This document shows, piece after piece, positions 1 through 4,801 of a DNA stretch of 8,708 nucleotides. The stretch's first letter is position 1. Every line of letters starts with the position of its first letter. The notes under the pieces are model-generated. The model made no database searches. It saw only the letters and a list, made by a program, of their open reading frames with translations, and was not told where the DNA came from. The stretch covers positions 1 through 8,708 of the forward strand of contig CALVXV010000049.1 in NCBI GenBank assembly GCA_944371685.1, read 5' to 3'. Origin of the DNA: an uncultured Bacilli bacterium. Lineage in GTDB: Bacteria > Bacillota_I > Bacilli_A > RF39 > UBA660. The translations under genes were made by a program, and so were the position numbers.

Positions 1-13
1 CTGAAAAAAAGGT

Positions 14-42
14 TTGACTTTAGAGGGAGATTGTGATAAAAT
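14..42 (+). promoter_or_regulatory. Sigma-A-type promoter of the rplU operon
   Basis: TTGACT at 14-19 and TAAAAT at 37-42 are separated by exactly 17 bp, which is the ideal housekeeping spacing. Transcription would begin near 49 and give a leader of about 98 nt before rplU. Seen by eye; no start site has been mapped. Confidence 0.75.
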
Positions 43-48
43 TTGTAA

Positions 49-140
49 ATGTGTAGATCTCCAATCTACAACCGCACAAAAAAGGTATTAAAAAGGTATT
101 TCCTTTACCTTAATGGCGAGTCTTAGAAAATAAAGGAGGT
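49..140 (+). ncRNA. Ribosomal protein L21 leader-like structured 5' UTR
   Basis: The transcribed leader contains a perfect 7-bp hairpin (TGTAGAT 52-58 with ATCTACA 64-70), then ACCGCAC (71-77), then AAGGTA arms that can pair with TACCTT (106-111), then AATGGCGAG. Its place directly before rplU and these elements match my recollection of the Firmicutes L21 leader family, in which L21 is thought to bind its own mRNA and repress the operon. An exact 11-bp tandem duplication (79-89 and 90-100) provides two alternative 5' arms for the second stem. The rplU Shine-Dalgarno AAGGAGG lies at 133-139. A covariance-model search would settle the family assignment. Confidence 0.6.
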
Positions 141-146
141 ATAAGT

Positions 147-446
147 ATGAAAGCAGTTATTGAAACTGGAGGAAAACAATATTATGTCGAAGAAGGCACT
201 GTTTTATATACTGAAAAATTAGATGCTGCGACAGATAGTAAAGTTACTTTTGATCATGTTTTAATGATTGGAGGAGCTGCTGGTAATCCTTATGTTGAAG
301 GTGCTAAAGTAGAAGCTAAAGTTTTAAAGCATGGTAAGGGTAAAAAGGTGAAAGTGTATAAATATAAACAAAAGAAAAAATATCGCCGTACTCAAGGTCA
401 TCGTCAACCATATACTAAGCTTGAAATTACCAAATTAGTTGCTTAA
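147..446 (+). CDS. rplU: 50S ribosomal protein bL21
   Basis: Encodes the 99-residue large-subunit protein L21, a 23S rRNA-binding component of the ribosome. The N-terminus MKAVIETGGKQYYVEEG is the classical L21 opening. The basic C-terminal half has the family signature, KVKVYKYKQKKKYRRTQGHR followed by QPYT and the terminal LEI.KL stretch. Length is normal for the family. AAGGAGG seven bases before ATG 147 supports the start. It is the first gene of the rplU-prp-rpmA operon, with a structured leader that probably allows autogenous control. Its TAA stop directly abuts the next ATG (TAAATG), so prp translation is probably coupled to it. Confidence 0.97.
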   Translation: MKAVIETGGKQYYVEEGTVLYTEKLDAATDSKVTFDHVLMIGGAAGNPYVEGAKVEAKVLKHGKGKKVKVYKYKQKKKYRRTQGHRQPYTKLEITKLVA

Positions 447-743
447 ATGATTAAAGTTAATATCAAACAGAATCATATTGAAATTAATGGTCATGCGATG
501 TTTGATGATTATGGTAAAGATATTGTCTGTGCGGCAGTAAGTTCAATTGTTATAACGAGTATAAATGGTATTTTAAGGTTAGATGATAAAGCTATTAATT
601 ATAAATCATCATCTGATGGAATAATTATTGATATTTTAAAAGATAGCCGTGAGACTAATTTACTTATTTTAAATATGATAAGTTTATTAAAAGAATTAGA
701 AGAAAAATATAGTAAAAACATAAAGATATACGAGGAGGTGTAG
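447..743 (+). CDS. prp: Ribosomal-processing cysteine protease Prp
   Basis: Small cysteine protease (98 residues; YsxB/Prp family, formerly DUF464) that removes the N-terminal extension of L27 in Firmicutes and relatives, a step needed for functional ribosomes. The expected catalytic pair is visible: His16 in the GHA motif (15-17) and Cys28 in DIVCAAVSS, 12 residues apart as in the characterised enzyme. It lies between rplU and rpmA, its normal place, and its substrate is the next gene. There is no recognisable Shine-Dalgarno before ATG 447; the start touches the rplU stop, suggesting re-initiation by the same ribosomes and lower expression than the ribosomal proteins. Confidence 0.93.
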   Translation: MIKVNIKQNHIEINGHAMFDDYGKDIVCAAVSSIVITSINGILRLDDKAINYKSSSDGIIIDILKDSRETNLLILNMISLLKELEEKYSKNIKIYEEV

Positions 744-746
744 TTT

Positions 747-1031
747 ATGGAATTATTAAAGTTAAATATTCAATTATTCGCCCATAAAAAAGGACAAGGT
801 TCTACTAAGAACGGACGTGACTCAGAATCTAAAAGATTAGGTGCGAAAGCAGCTGATGGCGAAGTTGTAACTGGCGGATCTATTTTATATCGTCAAAGAG
901 GAACCAGAATTTATCCAGGTGTTAATGTTGGAATCGGAAAAGATGATACTTTATTTGCAAAAATAGCTGGCCGTGTTAAATTTGAACGTTTAGGCCGTGA
1001 CCGTAAACAAGTGAGTGTTTATCCAGAATAA
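747..1031 (+). CDS. rpmA: 50S ribosomal protein bL27, precursor with Prp-cleaved extension
   Basis: Encodes L27 (94 residues), whose flexible N-terminus reaches the peptidyl-transferase centre. The start is MELLKLNIQLF followed by AHKKGQGSTKNGRDS. The first eleven residues are the Firmicutes extension, and LNIQLF|AHKKG matches the Prp cleavage site, so mature L27 should begin at Ala12. The conserved core (GSILYRQRGTRIYPG, then VGIGKDDTLFA) is intact. AGGAGGTG about eight bases before ATG 747 sets the start, and the gap to prp is 3 bp. In most Firmicutes obg follows; here a terminator and an unrelated surface gene follow instead. Confidence 0.97.
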   Translation: MELLKLNIQLFAHKKGQGSTKNGRDSESKRLGAKAADGEVVTGGSILYRQRGTRIYPGVNVGIGKDDTLFAKIAGRVKFERLGRDRKQVSVYPE

Positions 1032-1055
1032 TTAGTGTTTATCACTAATTTTTTT
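1030..1055 (+). terminator. Intrinsic terminator of the rplU-prp-rpmA operon
   Basis: AATTAGTG (1030-1037) pairs perfectly with CACTAATT (1043-1050) across a 5-nt loop and is followed by a T run to 1055. The left arm overlaps the last bases of the rpmA stop codon. Confidence 0.85.
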
Positions 1056-1090
1056 GTTGAAAAATTCTATAAAAAATATGGATTTACTAC

Positions 1091-1117
1091 AGAAACTAAG
1101 TAATTGGTTTCTTTTTT
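1091..1117 (+). terminator. Second tandem terminator with GUAA tetraloop
   Basis: AGAAACTAA (1091-1099) pairs with TTGGTTTCT (1104-1112), including one G-U pair, around GTAA, a GNRA-type tetraloop. Six T residues follow (1112-1117). It either backs up the rpmA terminator or acts as an attenuator in the leader of the 1213 gene. The rest of 1118-1212 shows no promoter I would defend. A weaker hairpin plus T run (arms 1146-1151 and 1163-1168) is also present. Confidence 0.7.
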
Positions 1118-1212
1118 GTATAAAGTGTCAAGCAAAAAAATAGCGAGTGATTTATCGAAAATATTACTTTTTTTGTGATATCTTGGATATGAATAGAATA
1201 GGAGAGGTATAC

Positions 1213-2163
1213 ATGAAAGAAGAAATAAAGAAAATAGTGTTAGGATATTTACCAGGATTTATACCAGGACTTATAGTATGTGGAGGAGTAAGTGTAATAG
1301 CAGCAACATATTTTCCAAGAAATCAAGTGACGTATGAAAATACGGCGAGTGGAATGCAGGCTACTGATGTTCAAGGGGCAATTGATGAACTTTATGCAGA
1401 ATGTACAAAAGAACCTACTACTGGTGATTCAATATTAGATAATACTGATATAGTAACCTCAGGAGATGGGTTATACAAAGATGAATATGAAGACGGAAAA
1501 TATACATATAAAGGAGCCAATCCCAATAATTATGTAACATTTAATGATGAAATAGCAGGTTGGAGAATCATATCCATAAATTCAGATGGAACGATAAAGA
1601 TAATGAGGGATGCAGATATAAATACATCGTATAATTTAGCATGGGATAGTTTCAGTTCAAATAATTGGAATTTTCCTGCAACTTTAAATACTTATTTGAA
1701 TGGGGATTATTATAATAGTTTAACAAGCACAGCTCAAAGTCAAATAGTAGAAGCAACGTATTATGCGGGTGCAGTAACATGGGATAATAATAATTTATTT
1801 AATCAAATAAGTGATGAAAAAGTAACGACATCAAAAGTAAAAGTAGCCTTACCAACGTTAAGTGAATATATAAGAGCCAATTCAAATAAAGAACAGTGTG
1901 GAACATTTAGTTTAAATAATAACAACTATAGTACATGTCCAAATAGTAATTGGATGTTTGATTCAAGTATTAATTATTGGTGGACCTTGTCGCCTAATTC
2001 TGCCTCCTCTAGCTACGTGTTCACCGTGCACAGCAGTGGCAGCGTCAACAGCGACTATGCGAGCACTACATACCATGCAGTCAGGCCCGCCATAACTCTT
2101 TCCTCTGAAGTCAAAATCACGGGAGGTACAGGAACAGCGTCAGATCCATATATTTTAGGGTAA
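1213..2163 (+). CDS. Membrane-anchored DUF6273-like surface protein with G+C-shifted variable C-terminus
   Basis: A 316-residue exported protein of unknown function. ATG 1213 is preferred over an in-frame ATG at 1147 because GGAGAGG (1201-1207) sits just upstream and a hydrophobic anchor then follows immediately (about residues 11-33). Next comes a short linker motif (TASGMQATDVQGAIDELY, 45-61) of a type recurring in phage and surface proteins. The body (about 80-295) resembles DUF6273: GWRIISINSDGTIKIM (117-131), LPTLSEYI (213-220), then YWWTLSP (255-261) and the closing VRPAITL (290-296). The family is often on the cell surface and I think it may be related to C-type-lectin-like folds; that part is recollection. 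Codons in most of the gene prefer ATA and GTA, unlike the ATT/GTT-rich neighbours, and from residue 257 G+C rises sharply. This suggests transfer or an actively rewritten 3' end. Confidence 0.8.
   Translation: MKEEIKKIVLGYLPGFIPGLIVCGGVSVIAATYFPRNQVTYENTASGMQATDVQGAIDELYAECTKEPTTGDSILDNTDIVTSGDGLYKDEYEDGKYTYKGANPNNYVTFNDEIAGWRIISINSDGTIKIMRDADINTSYNLAWDSFSSNNWNFPATLNTYLNGDYYNSLTSTAQSQIVEATYYAGAVTWDNNNLFNQISDEKVTTSKVKVALPTLSEYIRANSNKEQCGTFSLNNNNYSTCPNSNWMFDSSINYWWTLSPNSASSSYVFTVHSSGSVNSDYASTTYHAVRPAITLSSEVKITGGTGTASDPYILG
1981..2100 (+). other. Candidate variable region (DGR-type or cassette-exchanged) at the 3' end of the surface gene
   Basis: By hand count, G+C is 15/60 and 16/60 in the two preceding 60-base blocks, then 34/60 and 32/60 here, then 27/60 in the next block. 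The frame stays open and the family motif VRPA is preserved, so the patch is functional coding sequence. Codons 261-288 include 24 ending in C or T (16 in C), with varied first and second bases, as expected if AAC/AAT codons of a template had been diversified at adenines. The length (about 120 bp), position near the 3' end of a surface-protein gene and closing VRPA motif fit a diversity-generating retroelement target. No template repeat or reverse transcriptase is in the window, so exchange with silent paralogues is equally open. Confidence 0.45.
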
Positions 2164-2167
2164 ATAA

Positions 2168-2200
2168 AAAAATCAGGGATTAAAATAATCTCCGATTTTT
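2168..2200. terminator. Bidirectional terminator between convergent genes
   Basis: Arms 2168-2181 and 2187-2200 form a 14-position stem with one A-C mismatch and one G-U pair around a 5-nt loop. T-rich tracts flank it in both directions (A run 2166-2172 serves the minus strand). The minus-strand gene's TGA stop (2173-2175) lies inside the left arm. Confidence 0.8.
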
Positions 2201-2457
2201 GTTTTGTTTATATAGTTTACAGGTATTTCATAGGTGTATTTTACACCTTTTTTGGGTAATATTATTTTATTTGGTTTTAGGTTTTTATAGATGTGTAAGA
2301 TTTTGTGATTTTTATCAGTTAAGATAACGTCAATGTTTGTTTTCATGAAAAATGTATGGATGCCATTTGTTTTAAATTTGAGAATGTAATCAAATTCTTT
2401 TTGAAACATAAGGCCTTTTAGTTTTTGATAGAAAGTTTTGGCTTCAATTATTTTCAT
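2173..2457 (-). CDS. DUF192 family protein
   Basis: A protein of about 94 residues resembling the DUF192 family, small beta-rich proteins of unknown function. The family pattern is visible: LKGLMFQKEF near the N-terminus, GIHTFFMKTNIDVILTDKN in the middle (the usual HSFWMKN..PLDVIFLD region) and KILHIYKNLKP followed by the YTYEIP end. Two ATGs compete: 2467-2469 has no ribosome site, while 2455-2457 has GGTGAG at a good distance, so I start at MKIIEA. Most bacterial DUF192 proteins have an export signal; this one shows none, so a cytoplasmic version is likely. It is transcribed toward the surface gene and ends in the shared terminator. Confidence 0.75.
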   Translation of the reverse strand: MKIIEAKTFYQKLKGLMFQKEFDYILKFKTNGIHTFFMKTNIDVILTDKNHKILHIYKNLKPNKIILPKKGVKYTYEIPVNYINKTKIGDYFNP

Positions 2458-2483
2458 CTTTCTCACCATTTTTATCTTAACAC

Positions 2484-2491
2484 ATTTTATA
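2484..2491 (-). promoter_or_regulatory. Possible -10 element for the DUF192 gene
   Basis: On the minus strand TATAAAAT lies about 27-34 bases upstream of the chosen ATG. No good -35 hexamer sits 16-18 bp further up, so this is only a tentative promoter. Confidence 0.35.
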
Positions 2492-2530
2492 CTTTTTGTC
2501 TTTAAATTTGTTTGTTTTTTGCTAATGGGG

Positions 2531-2559
2531 TTGATTTTTATTAAAAAAAAAATTATAAT
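2531..2559 (+). promoter_or_regulatory. Promoter of the Flp-like pilin gene
   Basis: TTGATT (2531-2536) and a perfect TATAAT (2554-2559) are separated by 17 bp. Transcription would begin near 2566, leaving a leader of about 28 nt that contains the GGAGGG ribosome site. Confidence 0.75.
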
Positions 2560-2593
2560 TGAAATAAGTTATGATATTTTTGTGGAGGGTTTT

Positions 2594-2785
2594 ATGAAAT
2601 TAAACAATAAAGGTCAAGCCCTAGTAGAATATTTACTAATCATAGCGGTTGTCAGTGTAATCGTCGTTAGTTTAGTCAAACTATTAGGGGGCTATCTTCA
2701 AGACTCAATGACAAAAACATCTTGCAAACTTATTGATAAAGAATATGTCGAAGGGTCTAAGCCAGGCGAGGGATCTTGCCAATAA
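2594..2785 (+). CDS. Small Flp/TadE-like pilin with class III signal
   Basis: A 63-residue protein. The start at 2594 rests on GGAGGG (2584-2589) and on the promoter just upstream; an in-frame open stretch back to 2438 lies outside the transcript. The N-terminus MKLNNKGQALVEYLLIIAVV has a short basic leader, then G-Q-ALVEY and a hydrophobic helix, matching the prepilin-peptidase-processed Flp/TadE type. Cleavage after the Gly is expected and the conserved Glu is present. The exported tail has two cysteines (SCKLI and the final GSCQ) that could form a disulfide. No Tad assembly gene is nearby; its own promoter and terminator make it a single-gene unit. It could be a structural pilin or a minor component, with assembly genes elsewhere. 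Confidence 0.75.
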   Translation: MKLNNKGQALVEYLLIIAVVSVIVVSLVKLLGGYLQDSMTKTSCKLIDKEYVEGSKPGEGSCQ

Positions 2786-2808
2786 GATAATTCGTTTATC
2801 TTTTTTTT
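2784..2808 (+). terminator. Terminator of the Flp-like pilin gene
   Basis: AAGATAA (2784-2790) pairs with TTATCTT (2796-2802) across a TTCGT loop and is followed by a T run to 2808. The stem is only 7 bp and A-T rich, so read-through into the next two genes is plausible. The left arm includes the last two bases of the stop codon. Confidence 0.75.
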
Positions 2809-2829
2809 GACCCCTTAAAGGAGAATGTT

Positions 2830-3207
2830 ATGATAAAACTTAAGAAAAAGAATTATTGGATTTATTTAGTTTTAAATGTTGTAACTTTAGGCCTTTTCAC
2901 ATTTTATATTGCTTATAAACTTGATTTATATGATAAAGATGCTTGGTATCATCGTTGGTATTATTGGGTATTAGGATTTTTATTTGGAATTTTTCCAGGT
3001 CTTATTATGTTTTTGGTTTTTTCTATAAAAATTGGTTGTTTGGTTAGTGCAAAATTGAAAGTTCCTGGAGAGGAAGTATATTTACTTCCTTATGTTTGGA
3101 TAGTGAGTTTGATTGTACCAATACTTGGTTGGACTATATTTATTATTTTATATTTTTATGTGCATTTTTGGTATTTATTTCCACTCAAGGATAAAATAAA
3201 GGAGTGA
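2830..3207 (+). CDS. Uncharacterised three-helix integral membrane protein
   Basis: A 125-residue, very hydrophobic protein, rich in Trp and Tyr, that I cannot assign to a family. Three membrane segments are apparent: about residues 9-28, 43-67 and 86-113, with a charged, aromatic loop (DLYDKDAWYHRWYYW) between the first and second. The N-terminal IKLKKKN favours an inner-face N-terminus. AAAGGAG upstream of ATG 2830 supports the start. The TGA stop overlaps the ribosome site of the following gene, which begins 4 bp later, so the two are almost certainly co-translated. It may be a membrane partner of the mTERF-like protein, but only adjacency suggests this. There is a vague likeness to DUF4234-type proteins at the first helix. 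Confidence 0.75.
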   Translation: MIKLKKKNYWIYLVLNVVTLGLFTFYIAYKLDLYDKDAWYHRWYYWVLGFLFGIFPGLIMFLVFSIKIGCLVSAKLKVPGEEVYLLPYVWIVSLIVPILGWTIFIILYFYVHFWYLFPLKDKIKE

Positions 3208-3211
3208 TAAT

Positions 3212-4291
3212 ATGGCAGATGCATTAAAAAAGCTTGGTTATGATGGCGAAGCTATAGATAAGATTATTGGTAGTCATGCGGTTAATAGATTTACTTTGAA
3301 TACTTTAGAAAAAAAAGTTATTAATACTTTTACTTATTTTAAAAGTATTGGTTATGATGATGAACAAATTGTTTCAATGACAACTTTAAATCCAACTTTA
3401 TTTAATTATCCAGCTGAAACGTTGAATGTTCGTTTTGGCTTTTTGCGTGGTTTAGGGTATTCTGCTAATGAGATAAAAGATATGACTCTTAAGTTACCAC
3501 AATTACTTACGATTAGTGAGTCATATATTTTAGATAAATTAAATTTATTAAGAAGTTATGGCTATTCTAATAATATGGTACATAATTTTACGACGATGCT
3601 TCCTAGTTTATTTAGTCTTTCGATAAGCAAATTAAATAGTAAACGTGATTTTTTTAAAAGGTTAGGTTTTGATGATAAGGAGATTAATAAAATCACTAAG
3701 GATTCACCTTTTATCTATACTTATAGTTTAGAGATGCTTCAGAAAAATTATGATTATTTAGTTTCAAAAGGTTATGAAAAAGATAGAATTCAAAAGATGA
3801 TTTATCGAAATTCAAATATTATGGTTATGAGTGTTTCAACACTTGAGAGTAAACGTGAGTGTTTACTGGAACTTGGATATAGTGAGGAAGAAGTTAATCA
3901 AATTACGGGTATAAATCCGATGGTTTATGTTTTAAGTTTAGAGAATATTAAGAATACTTTTGGACTTTTTTTGAATCGTGGCTTTTCAAAGGAAGAAACA
4001 ATTTCAATAACAGTTAGGGTTCCTAATGTATTTAGCTATTCATTTGATAGTGTAAATAAGAAATTAGATGTTTTACGAAGTGTTTCTTTAGAAGATGAAG
4101 TTGTTAAAAGACCATCGTATTTGATACAAGGGGTTGATTTAAGTTATGCGAGAGTTAAATATTTAAAGAGCCATAATGTGGTTTTGAACCATAAAGGGTT
4201 TAATTATTTAGTTTTATCTAATAAAGAGTTTTTGAAAAAATTTGGAATTAGTAATGATGATGTTAGGAAAAAATATTCTTATGGTAAGTAA
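3212..4291 (+). CDS. mTERF-like helical-repeat protein
   Basis: A 359-residue protein made almost wholly of about eight 35-residue helical repeats. The Gly-aromatic pair opening each repeat falls at residues 9, 47, 82, 117, 152, 187, 222 and 257, so after the first gap every spacing is exactly 35. The mid-repeat proline recurs at 61, 96, 131, 166, 236 and 271 (Ser at 201). The pattern is L..LGYS..EI..MT...P.LL..S.E.L..KL..L, which is the mTERF motif of mitochondrial and plastid nucleic-acid-binding proteins controlling transcription termination and RNA processing. No signal peptide or membrane segment is seen, so it should be cytoplasmic. After 290 the repeats degenerate. The start has AAAGGAG at a good distance. 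Codon use matches neighbours, so it is not obviously recent DNA. A nucleic-acid-binding role is inferred from the family; TALE-like repeats are the main alternative. Confidence 0.75.
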   Translation: MADALKKLGYDGEAIDKIIGSHAVNRFTLNTLEKKVINTFTYFKSIGYDDEQIVSMTTLNPTLFNYPAETLNVRFGFLRGLGYSANEIKDMTLKLPQLLTISESYILDKLNLLRSYGYSNNMVHNFTTMLPSLFSLSISKLNSKRDFFKRLGFDDKEINKITKDSPFIYTYSLEMLQKNYDYLVSKGYEKDRIQKMIYRNSNIMVMSVSTLESKRECLLELGYSEEEVNQITGINPMVYVLSLENIKNTFGLFLNRGFSKEETISITVRVPNVFSYSFDSVNKKLDVLRSVSLEDEVVKRPSYLIQGVDLSYARVKYLKSHNVVLNHKGFNYLVLSNKEFLKKFGISNDDVRKKYSYGK

Positions 4292-4306
4292 TTAAATATC
4301 TTATTC

Positions 4307-4336
4307 TTGCGAATCTACTTTGGCGTGTGGTATAAT
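4307..4336 (+). promoter_or_regulatory. Promoter of nusB-xseA-xseB with extended -10
   Basis: TTGCGA (4307-4312) and a perfect TATAAT (4331-4336) are separated by 18 bp, and TGG immediately precedes the -10, giving an extended -10. Transcription would start near 4343. No terminator lies between the mTERF-like gene and this promoter, so upstream transcripts can also enter nusB. Confidence 0.75.
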
Positions 4337-4363
4337 TGATTAGAGATTTTTTAGGAAAGGAGT

Positions 4364-4801
4364 ATGATGGGTTTAAGAGTAACCCATTTCTTGTATATGG
4401 CAGAAAATAGAAGTGAACTTAGGCGAAAATGTATGACAATTTTGTATCAAATGATAGTGTATGATAAAGCACATATGGACTATAATGTCGATGAGGTTAT
4501 TAAAGAGGTTTCTTTAGTCGATAATGAGTATATTAAAGAGATTGTTTATGGTGTTATAACTTATAAAAATGAAATAGATGAACTTGCAAATAAGTATTTA
4601 GATGGTTGGACAATTGATAGGCTTGGAAATACGGATATTGCAATACTTAGAATGGGAATTTTTGAACTTTTATATACGGATACACCGGATATTGTGGCAA
4701 TTAATGAGGCTGTGGAACTTGCAAAACAATATAGTGATGATAGTGTTAGAAAGATGATAAATGGTGTTTTAGATAAGATTTATCATGAGAAGGTGCAGTA
4801 G
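4364..4801 (+). CDS. nusB: Transcription antitermination factor NusB
   Basis: All-helical RNA-binding protein that, with NusE (S10), binds boxA in rRNA leaders and promotes antitermination. Family signatures are clear: SELRRKCMTILYQM near the start, GWTIDRLGNTDIAILRMG, then VAINEAVELAKQYSDD and the closing MINGVLDKI. The start is uncertain. ATG 4364 is only one base from GGAG (4359-4362) and ATG 4367 is four bases away; these add an atypical MGLRVTHFLY leader. ATG 4397 gives MAENRSELRRK, the usual NusB opening (134 residues), but has no ribosome site directly before it. A hairpin at 4366-4388 lies between. First gene of the nusB-xseA-xseB unit; the stop overlaps the xseA start. Confidence 0.93.
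   Translation: MMGLRVTHFLYMAENRSELRRKCMTILYQMIVYDKAHMDYNVDEVIKEVSLVDNEYIKEIVYGVITYKNEIDELANKYLDGWTIDRLGNTDIAILRMGIFELLYTDTPDIVAINEAVELAKQYSDDSVRKMINGVLDKIYHEKVQ
4366..4388 (+). promoter_or_regulatory. Hairpin over the nusB translation start region
   Basis: ATGGGTT (4367-4373) pairs perfectly with AACCCAT (4381-4387) around a 7-nt loop, with a G-U closing pair (4366/4388). The left arm contains one candidate nusB ATG. Folding would hide it and bring the AGGAAAGGAG ribosome site closer to ATG 4397. The following TTTCTT is too weak for a convincing terminator. Function is inferred. Confidence 0.4.

Noticed and set aside
1147..1212. In-frame 22-residue N-terminal extension of the surface protein from ATG 1147
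   Set aside because: No ribosome site, it overlaps a hairpin/T run, and the following ATG 1213 has GGAGAGG and leads straight into the membrane anchor.
1981..2100. Assembly chimera as the cause of the G+C jump
   Set aside because: The frame continues through both edges and the family motifs WWTLSP and VRPA lie inside the patch, so it belongs to the gene.
2438..2593. 52-residue hydrophobic extension of the Flp-like pilin
   Set aside because: It lies upstream of a good promoter and overlaps the start of the opposite-strand DUF192 gene; the class III signal begins cleanly at ATG 2594.
2807..2834. TTGACC and TATGAT 16 bp apart before the membrane-protein gene
   Set aside because: The -10 overlaps the ATG and transcription would start inside the gene; the -35 lies in the preceding terminator's T run.
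3212..4291. TALE-like, PPR or TPR repeats as an explanation for the solenoid
   Set aside because: TALE repeats lack this mid-repeat proline and have a GG/variable diresidue loop; PPR (35 residues) and TPR (34) consensus residues are absent. TALE-likeness remains the closest alternative to test.
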